64,000 nucleotides of DNA, taken from NCBI GenBank assembly GCA_037013495.1, contig CM072801.1, forward strand, positions 21,355,501 to 21,419,500. Reading direction: 5' to 3'. Source of the DNA: Hippophae tibetana (taxonomy: Eukaryota; Streptophyta; Magnoliopsida; Rosales; Elaeagnaceae). Of the stretch, positions 56,497 through 64,000 are shown piece after piece. A program made the position numbers and the translations under genes. Under the pieces are notes generated by a model, which saw only the letters and a list, made by a program, of their open reading frames with translations, did not search any database and was not told the origin of the DNA. The first letter of the stretch is position 1; every line of letters starts with the position of its first letter.

Positions 56497-57639
56497 TTTA
56501 GTATTAGAGTTTTGGTTGCTGAAAAGAAGTTATCTATATTCATCTATCATTATTTGAGTTCTTGATTTCAAAATATTTTTTGATCATTTTCAACTTTTTT
56601 TTTAAATCTGTCTAGATTCCAAAATTTGATTGTTTTATTTCCTTATCTTTGTGGAACAAAATATTCTTTTTTTTATTTTGATTTGTGATCTTCTTGTTTG
56701 GCCAAATTATCTACTTAGGGTTTTGTGGCCAAAACAAAACTTTGTTTAGTTTCCTGATTTTCTTTTAATTCTGTTTTCGTTGTTTTCGTCTTTAGATTTC
56801 ATTTTGTAGTTATTTTTGAATTTTTTCCATCTTTTTCTTGCTCTTCATTTCAATGTCCAATTTATCTTTGTTCTTCAAAAAAGAAGAAGAAGTGAGCTGT
56901 TGTTCGTAGTTTAAAAAAATTGATAAATTGGCATTACAACTCTAAATAGCCATAACTTTTGACTCTGTATCAAAACGACTATTATGATATATCAAATCAA
57001 AGTTAGCTCGATTCCTATAAGATAAATAAGGCTATAACTCTGTTCCTCACTATTTTCGACCCCAAATTCCATTGTTTATACCACTTATCGAGGGGTTAAA
57101 GTTTTTGTCACATTTTTTGTGTTGTTTTTGGTTTGATTTTTGTCCATTCGGTTTGTGAATTCATTTATCATAGCAGTAGTGAAAAAAGACCAAAAAAGAA
57201 AAAATAAATAAATGAAAAAAATAAGAAGAAAAGGAGAACAAAGTAGGAGATTATTCAATATTCCAATTTTTTTCCTTGTTGAGTTTTCTTGTTCTTGTTG
57301 AAATTAATTTTCCTTTATTTTGTTTTAGTTTCCTTTTTAAAAAAAATTATTTTCAAGATTTTCAAGATCTTGCAAAGATTCTTTCTTGGTTCTTTAGATT
57401 CCTATTTGAACTTCCTTTCTATCATCCTTTTCCATTAAGTTTTTAAAATTATGATTTTTGAGATTGTCACCAACAAACCGGTTGCTTCTAGAGATTAGTT
57501 GAATTCTTTGATTTTGTTAAGAATAAAAAAGAGGGTTGGCTTGAGCTTTGAGTGGTAAAAGTCAAAAGAGATAAAAAAATCCAAAATAGTGTGAAACATG
57601 AGTGATAACCATCTAATTTGAGAGAAAACACGTGATGAA

Positions 57640-58860
57640 GTGTGTGAGGAACAACACCTTCTATTTTATTTTGTTTTACAAGCTGAAAATATGAGTACGA
57701 AAGGAGGAAAACCACAAGAGGTTGGCTTGAAATTATTCATCAAGACTTTTAATGACCAATTTAAAAGTCTGAATGCAAGGTTGGATGATTTAGATAAAAT
57801 AAGATATATAAGACATGAGTTCGACGAAAAAGAAGTTGATTCCAATATAGAAGATAGAGTAAGTTATAAATGAGACAAAAATGTTATAGTTGTACGAACA
57901 AATGAAGGAATCGAAAGTGCTAGTTCAAGTGACGATGAGATTCCACAATTAGAGGATTGTTCTGATATTGAAGTGGAAGAACTTGGGCATGTAGATTTAC
58001 TTGTCACAAGAAGAGCCTTGAATATACAACCTAAGGATAAAGAAGATGAGGAACACCATGAGCATATTTTCCACAAAAATATGCCACGTGAAGGATAAGG
58101 TATGTACGCTAATTATTGATAGTGGAAGTTGCACTAATGTTGCTAGTATCTTATTGGTAGAAAAATTGAATTTTAAGTGGCAGAATCATTGTAAACTATA
58201 CACGATACAATGGTTGAATGGTTGTGTAGAAGTGGAGGCTAACAAATAAGTTCGGGTTCCTCTTTTCATTTGGAAAATATGAAGATGAGGTTCTTTGTGA
58301 TGTGACACCAATGTATATTGCTCATATTTTGCTTGGCTGACCGTGGTAGTTTGATAGGAGGATGACGTATGATGGGTGAAAAAATCACTATTCCTTTGTA
58401 ATGAACAATCGAAAATTTATATTAGCTAGCCCTCTAAAATATTTACAAGCTTATGAGAACTAGATTAGGATAGTAAAGAGTACAAGTTGAGAGAAAAACA
58501 AAAGAATGAGCAAGTGAAAAATCAAAAGAGAGTAAATGAGGTCGAGAGGGAAAATGGGGAAAAAAGTGAGCAAAAAAGAGAAAAAAATGAGTAAAAAGAG
58601 AGAAAAGTGAGCAAATAGGAGAGAAAAAAGAGAGTATAATTGTTGAAAAACATGAGATTAAGAGTGCAATGATGGCAAGGCAACAAGTACTTGTACTTAT
58701 GTACAAAGATGCTTATCTTTCTACTAACGATCTTAACTCATCTTTGCCTAATGTTGTAATATCTTTATTGCAGGACTTTGAGGATCTACTTCCTAAAGAG
58801 ATTCCTCATGAATTACCCCATTTGAGAGGAATTGAGCATCAAATAGACTTTACATAAGCA
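57640..58860 (+). pseudogene. Gypsy-B gag/protease remnant and start of pol
   Basis: A gag-like start (57691-57873) is followed by an acidic linker and LLVTRRALNIQPKD (about 58000). Then comes the protease-type segment VCTLIIDSGSCTNVASILLV (58100-58160), with catalytic D-S-G, and YTIQWLNGCVEVEANK. After a purine-rich repeat region, an open frame (58669-58857) ends in LLPKEIPHELPHLRGIEHQI, the conserved lead into Gypsy RT, which then stops at TAA. Everything from RT to integrase is deleted. Confidence 0.85.
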
Positions 58861-58930
58861 TCCACAATATCAAATCAACTTGCTTACAGAACTAAGATTC
58901 GAGGACAAATCTTTTCGAAGATGAGAGAAA

Positions 58931-59590
58931 TAATAGAGATCAAGGTGCCGATCAAGTTGATGTTCCCAAATATTCGCAAGATCTTTTGCATAGAATTGGC
59001 GATCCAATGACTAGGGATATATTTGGAAGATCAAGTTAGATGCAAGGATTACTTTAGGAAATAATTGTTGTTTTTATTAATTGTAGGCCTTTTTTATGTT
59101 TTATTTATCATAAGTTTTTTTTAGTATTTTATTTTTAAGGATTGATTAGGCTCAATCCACCACTAATTAGGCCCATTTCATCTAAGGTTTTTTCTTTAGG
59201 GTTTGAATTTGTGCCTAGGGTTTTCTATAGGTTTGAATTTACTCCTAGGGTTTTTCTTTAGGCTTGAATTTGCGTTTAGAGTTATCATGAGGGCTTGTTG
59301 TTATAAAAACACAATAGCTATGTAATCTTGGGGAGACTATATATCATTAATAAAAAATTTATTTCAAAAAGCTTCTTACTTTGTCTTCTTGTCTTCTTGA
59401 TTGAATACTTGTATTCGACTTATCAAAAGGAGTAATCATCATTTGTGGTGTCTCAATGTTAGGGTTTTAAGGACTTTGTTTCCTTAGGGTTCTAGTCTAA
59501 TCATCTTCAACACGTTCATAACAAATTGATTGTTTCTATTTCTTTGAGTTCGTGAGTTCCTAGAGTTATTTGCCTAGAGGGTCCACATCA
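58931..59590 (+). repeat. 3' LTR of Gypsy-B
   Basis: It runs from TAATAGAGATCAAGG to GGGTCCACATCA, then the duplicated TATAC. Confidence 0.85.
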
Positions 59591-59930
59591 TATACACTAT
59601 ATATAAATTTAACTTAATTACAATATCACTAAATATTATAAGTAAATATACATGTGCATGGTATATTATATATATATATATATATATATCCATTATTATA
59701 TACAATTTTACAAGATAAACATTTAATAATAAGATATCTATACTATTCAATATCATCAAATTCTTTTTCTGATTATTCTTACGAATTTATAATTTAAAGT
59801 ATGTGTTTTTCCCATTATTCTCATAAATATTTAAAAATTTGTCTATCATAGGTTATTTTACTCCAACCAAAGAACTACATGTATTTAAATTCAAAATAAA
59901 AATATAATATCTTCAATTCATAAAAAATAA

Positions 59931-59972
<42 letters not shown>

Positions 59973-61961
59973 TATCAATATATTAATTATTTAACAAGTA
60001 TACATGAAGGATTATCAATGTTCTTATGACCTCAAATGAAAAGGCTTAAAAAATTGACATAGCTTGCATGCTTGTGAAATATTAAATCTAAAGCCTTTGA
60101 GGTTAATAAATTTAAAGTATGATTATGAAACAAGTGAACACATCATATAACACTTCACAAATATTACGATTTTAAAAACATAAATGAATAAAACTTATTT
60201 TATAATTAACATCATAAATTCAATAAAAATAACTTATATTTTAAAAGATTATATTAGTAAAATAGATTATCACATCTTTAATTGACATGTTGATATTTAA
60301 GATGATCTCGCTCATAAATTTCTTAAGAAAATAACCACACATAACTTCATCATTTTATTGTAGAACCTTAAAAAAACAAGTATACATGGTTTATTAATTC
60401 AAACATCTTTAATAATCAATCGTGTAATTCATTAAATTAATAAAATTCATTCTTAATATTCACTTATACATACCATAACTTTATCTCATATAATTTTATG
60501 TGATTTTTTAAAGACAATGCCCTTCCTCTTATTCCATAACTTTCATGCCCTATCAAAGTGGAAATCAATTAGGTCTTTATTCAATATTACAAAGAAAAAT
60601 AGAAGAAAAATAGCTAGTTATAACTCTTATATTTTAACTATTTTTGTGTCTTTATTTAATTCTATGAAAACCAAGTCACAGTACAAAATATGATTACCAT
60701 ATAAATCAAGGATTACCAATATCCAATGATCTTGACCATGTTCAAACTTTAGTGGTCAAGAGATTATCAACTTTTGATTTCATTATTACTATTTCTACTC
60801 ACAAATTCTAAGAAAGTTTTAACTTATAAATATAGTCATGCTCAATTTTACGCTTTGACATAAAAGATTTATCTATTTTATATTGATAACATTAAACATA
60901 TTAAATATGTACCAAATAAAATATAAATGTATTAATCATCAATATATTTCAGAATTTATTATGTATGAAGTTTATAATTAAATTATTATAATATCAATCA
61001 AAACATCATATAAAAATAAATATATAAAATTAAAACAATTAATAAATTTATTATAACATTAATTAAAAATATATAATATTATTTAATACATATAAAAATA
61101 AGTTCAAAAAATTTAAATTCAAAATAAATTAATATATATAAAACATGAAATATATATATAGACATGCAATTATTTAAAATAAATAAATAAATAATACCTT
61201 ATATTTTTCTAGGCTTGAATAAAAATAAACAACCTATATAAAACAAAAATATATATAAATAATTAATAACACATAATATAAATAAAAATAAAAAATTACA
61301 AAAAATAAATAAAAATAAAAAACATCATTAATAAATGTAAAATAATTCAAAGAAATACTTATAAGAATAAAACAAATGAGAAAATGAAGGAAAAATTTGT
61401 TTGGTAAGTGAAAAAAAATGAAGAAAATGGTAAGAAAATATTGAATGTTATGCTAAAAAAAGGGTGGATCTAGATAAAAGGGTGGAGAGGAACAAAACCC
61501 AACTAACGTCGAAAATGATGATCGAAAATAGATGAAAATGTTTGGAAGTAATGCACGGAAGTGAGAGAAAATTAGGGGACAATAGTAAAAATTGTCGAAA
61601 TGAGGGGGAGGAAGAGAAAAGGAAAAAAAGACAAGTAGTGTCGATTGACATGCGTGATGTGTTGGTTCGACGTGTCAACCGATGTTACAAGTGGCACGTA
61701 ACGTCGGTTAAAGTGTACAACCAACGCTACTTGTGGAATAACATCGGTTATACATGTAATGTTGGTTGTATACATCAATTGACACTAGTTTTTTAATTTT
61801 TTTTAATTTTAAGTCTATCTGAAGTCGATTTTTTACTTAAACCGACTTGAAATTTAAAGTCAGTTTATAAGCATATCAAATTATAATGAATTATAAGTAA
61901 GTTTTTTTTTCTTAAAACTAACTTCAAATATCGACTTAAATACTATTTATTGTAGTAGCGT

Positions 61962-62165
61962 CTATACAGATGACCAATTCATATCTACGAGGCATTGGTA
62001 CAACTTGTTGACTGAATAGGAAATGTTAGGTCTGTTAAATAAGCAATATTGTATGGCACATACCACAGACCTATAATAAGTACATTCCTTTAAAGAATGG
62101 CTGTTAGATTTAGAAATTGTTTTCCCATAAGGTAGAGCAATGTTAGATGGTCTAGCTTCTAACAA
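61962..62165 (-). pseudogene. Copia-D RT/RNase H junction
   Basis: Reads LPYGKTISKSNSHSLKECTY, CAIQYCLFNRPNISYSVNKL and VDMNWSSV before a TAG stop that lies in the same frame as the RVLRYL segment left of CACTA-2. This is the conserved Copia region between RT and RNase H. Confidence 0.88.
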
Positions 62166-62415
62166 CTAAGATTTATCTAAGAGATAATAAATGTACTTCT
62201 TTTGGGAGAAATGAAAATCCTCACTAGTTTTTACTACTTCAATTCCAAGGAAGAAATTCAATATTCTCAAATCTTTAAGACCAAAGTTGTGTTGTTTATT
62301 AATCACCCTTTGAATATAATGTCATCTTTATAGGCCATAAAGATAACAATGACCACACTAATGATATAAAACAGCATAAAAGTGTCTGATTGAGAACAAT
62401 TGAACCCCCACTGAA

Positions 62416-62821
62416 TCAAGTAACAAATAAGTTTGTTAACCAGGCTCTAGAAGAATGTTTTAGGTCATACAAAGCTTTCTTGAGCTTGCACACAAAATTA
62501 AGCTTTGATTGATGAAAAAATCCCTCTAGTTTATTGATGAATGCATCTTCCTCCAAATTTCCATTCAAGTATACATTATTGACATCAAGTTGACTAACCA
62601 CGCAATCCTTGGACAAGGTAAGAGTAAACATACTTCAAATGGATACTACTTTCACTACAAGATTGAAATTTTTTGTGTAGTCGATGCCATGTTTTGATTA
62701 TACATTTTTCCATAACTCTACTTTTATACTTCTCCAAGCTTCTGTTAGCCTTCAATTTAACCTTTAATACCCACTTATTGTCAATAATTTTGGCATTTTT
62801 AGAAAAGGTATCAACTCCCAA
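62416..62821 (-). pseudogene. Copia-D reverse transcriptase
   Basis: Two overlapping frames hold NKWVLKVKLKANRSLEKYKS and then SQLDVNNVYLNGNLEEDAFI, with LKKALYDLKHSSRAW. The order matches Copia RT up to the SLYGLKQ-type box. The catalytic YVDD zone (about 62330) is broken. Confidence 0.85.
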
Positions 62822-62849
62822 GTGTTGTTATCAATAAGAGCAGTAAACT

Positions 62850-63904
62850 CCTTTTTAGACTTAAACTACTCAGGGGATTTTAGAAAATCTGATACAATTC
62901 TTGGTTTAGGTAGAATATCTTGGACAATCAAGACTTTGGGTATGTGAATTCCAAGTTTGGACATAGTAGTCATACTGTGGATTTTGGTGGTGGTTACAGG
63001 TAGAAAAGTAGTGGATAGTGGAATAGGTAGTTAAACATAAAGTTGAATACCACTATCATTGAAGACTTAGCAAGGAGATGCAAGAATCGAAGAAGGCATA
63101 TGTGAAGAGGCTTAAGAGGTTGACTGAGATTATCATAAAATATGAGTAGAATAAATATGAGGAGTTGAGATTGAGGATGAAGACAAAGAAGACATGAACG
63201 GTGACAAAATAGAGAAGGAAAAAGGTGCAAATGAGATTGAGTTTAGGTAAGAGGAGTGACTGCATGAGAAAAAGAAGACAAGGCATTATAAGCAAGGCTA
63301 GAGTAGGATAAAGTGATAAAATCCAAAGGCATAAATGTTGCAGTGCTAGACACAGATGCTATAACTTGAGAAGAACCAATGGAAAAAATAAGGAAATGAG
63401 GTATCATGGAAAAATAACGAGTGTTGGACACATACACTAATATTGGCATAGTAGCTTTAGAGGTAAAAGAAAAGTGAGCTCTAAAGATGTAGAACTTGTT
63501 GATTTTAGCCTCAAGAATATATTTCACTTAAGCAATTGTTGAGTAACAAAATTAGTTTACATAATTTTGGTTACCCTAATACTAACCATGAGCTGATCTT
63601 TAGTATCCAACAAGTAATTGCAAAATACAAAATTTTGAATAACGCAATGAATACATGTATAAATGACAAGAAACAATTGATATTTTCGAAGTAATTAAAA
63701 GACAATAGCTGAATCTATAAAATGACAAAAATAACATGGAGTATAAAGTATTATGAGGTAAATAATAGAGGATAGCTCATTCATAAAATATCCTTTGTAA
63801 TTAGGTGAATAACCAAATAAAATGCAAGGAATGGAACAAGGTTCCAACTTGGTCCGGTTATAAGGCCAAAGGTAGGGATAACACAAGCACCAAAAAGTCC
63901 TCAA
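62850..63904 (-). pseudogene. Copia-D integrase end and linker
   Basis: The frame at 63904-63695 reads FWCLCYPYLWPYNRTKLEPC, then PCILFGYSPNYKGYF, the characteristic C-terminal integrase segment. From 63690 to 62850 the Ser/Pro/Leu-rich linker to RT is broken by stops; the several 78-94-codon frames there are pieces or shadows of it. Confidence 0.8.
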
Positions 63905-64000
63905 TAGTTATAAGCAGTGATTTTGGCATTCAATAACTCATTAGAGGATGCAGACTGTAAGGTTTTAGATGGAATTTTATTTATCAAATGGACTACACAT

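Larger units (their letters stand above)
55903..59590 (+). mobile_element. Gypsy-B: internally deleted Ty3/Gypsy retrotransposon inside CACTA-2
   Basis: LTRs at 55903-56496 and 58931-59590 share GATCAAGTTGATGTT, AGGCCCATTTCATCTA and GTTAGGGTTTTAAGGAC segments. TATAC flanks the element (55898-55902 and 59591-59595). A degenerate primer site TAGTATTAGAG follows the first LTR. The interior keeps a little gag, a protease-like domain and the very start of the RT region, then jumps to the 3' leader. RT, RNase H and integrase are missing. The second LTR is longer through extra internal repeats. Confidence 0.9.
55649..61960. mobile_element. CACTA-2: non-autonomous CACTA transposon inside Copia-D
   Basis: It starts CACTACTACAAGGAAAAG and ends ATTTATTGTAGTAGCG, with TCT duplicated outside. 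Excluding the nested Gypsy-B and its duplication, the element is about 2.6 kb, close to the 2.74 kb of CACTA-1. It matches CACTA-1 in order across both halves. The right sub-terminal zone (61638-61790) repeats CGTGTCAACCGATGTTAC-type words. No transposase frame is present. Confidence 0.88.
53744..64000 (-). mobile_element. Copia-D: antisense Ty1/Copia retrotransposon split by several insertions
   Basis: Reading leftward from the window's right edge are the integrase end (63904-63695), RT (62821-62416), the RT/RNase H junction (62165-61964), CACTA-2 (61960-55649), the RNase H remainder (55648-55170), the TL2 element (55154-54018) and the 3' LTR (from 53967 leftward). The coding frame continues exactly across the CACTA-2 site after allowing for the TCT duplication. 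The 5' LTR and gag lie outside the window. Stops throughout show it is dead. Confidence 0.88.

Overview
The window looks like AT-rich nuclear DNA of a flowering plant, most likely a eudicot. The evidence is two plant genes with GT-AG introns, many LTR retrotransposons and CACTA transposons, small fold-back elements, and a plastid rRNA fragment in the nuclear sequence. No species can be named from it. Only two host genes are convincing. The first (+ strand, 4072-14213) is the 3' nine-exon part of a large SQUAMOSA-promoter-binding-like transcription factor of the SPL1/SPL12 type; its first exon lies left of the window. The second (- strand, 24531-25712, with a leader exon near 27208-27320) is an intact S-adenosylmethionine synthetase.

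Layout, left to right. 1-3550: a decayed antisense Ty1/Copia element (Copia-A) in SPL intron 1, itself interrupted by two related non-coding, CACGTG-rich repeats; a fold-back element follows. 4072-14213: SPL exons, with a complete sense Copia (Copia-B, 4809-9916, 5-bp target duplication) in the second intron. 14214-18740: gene-free, AT-rich, with two small terminal-inverted-repeat elements, one carrying a degenerate telomere-like array. 18741-24145: a complete antisense Tnt1-like Copia (Copia-C) just downstream of the SAM synthetase. 24531-27350: SAM synthetase, its 5'UTR intron (with a fold-back element) and a TATA box. 27360-44780: a gene desert with a solo LTR (32150-32698), a second member of each small-element type, a non-autonomous CACTA element that seems to carry host gene pieces (34184-37089), a plastid 23S rRNA fragment (41893-42010) and local duplications. 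44789-52113: a gag-protease-only Ty3/Gypsy element (Gypsy-A) with tandem arrays in its 5' LTR and 3' region, split by CACTA-1 (46946-49685). 53744-64000: an antisense Copia (Copia-D) interrupted by the large telomere-like-array element (54018-55154) and by CACTA-2 (55649-61960), which contains a deleted Gypsy (Gypsy-B, 55903-59590).

The main theme is nesting. Target-site duplications readable in the sequence (GATAT, CTAAA, TAT, TCT, TATAC, CTATGA) and reading frames that resume across insertions give an order of events. The best example is Gypsy-B inside CACTA-2 inside Copia-D. The SPL gene keeps every splice site and reading frame visible here although its second intron has grown to 5.9 kb. 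Homology statements come from recognising family motifs by eye; no database search was run.
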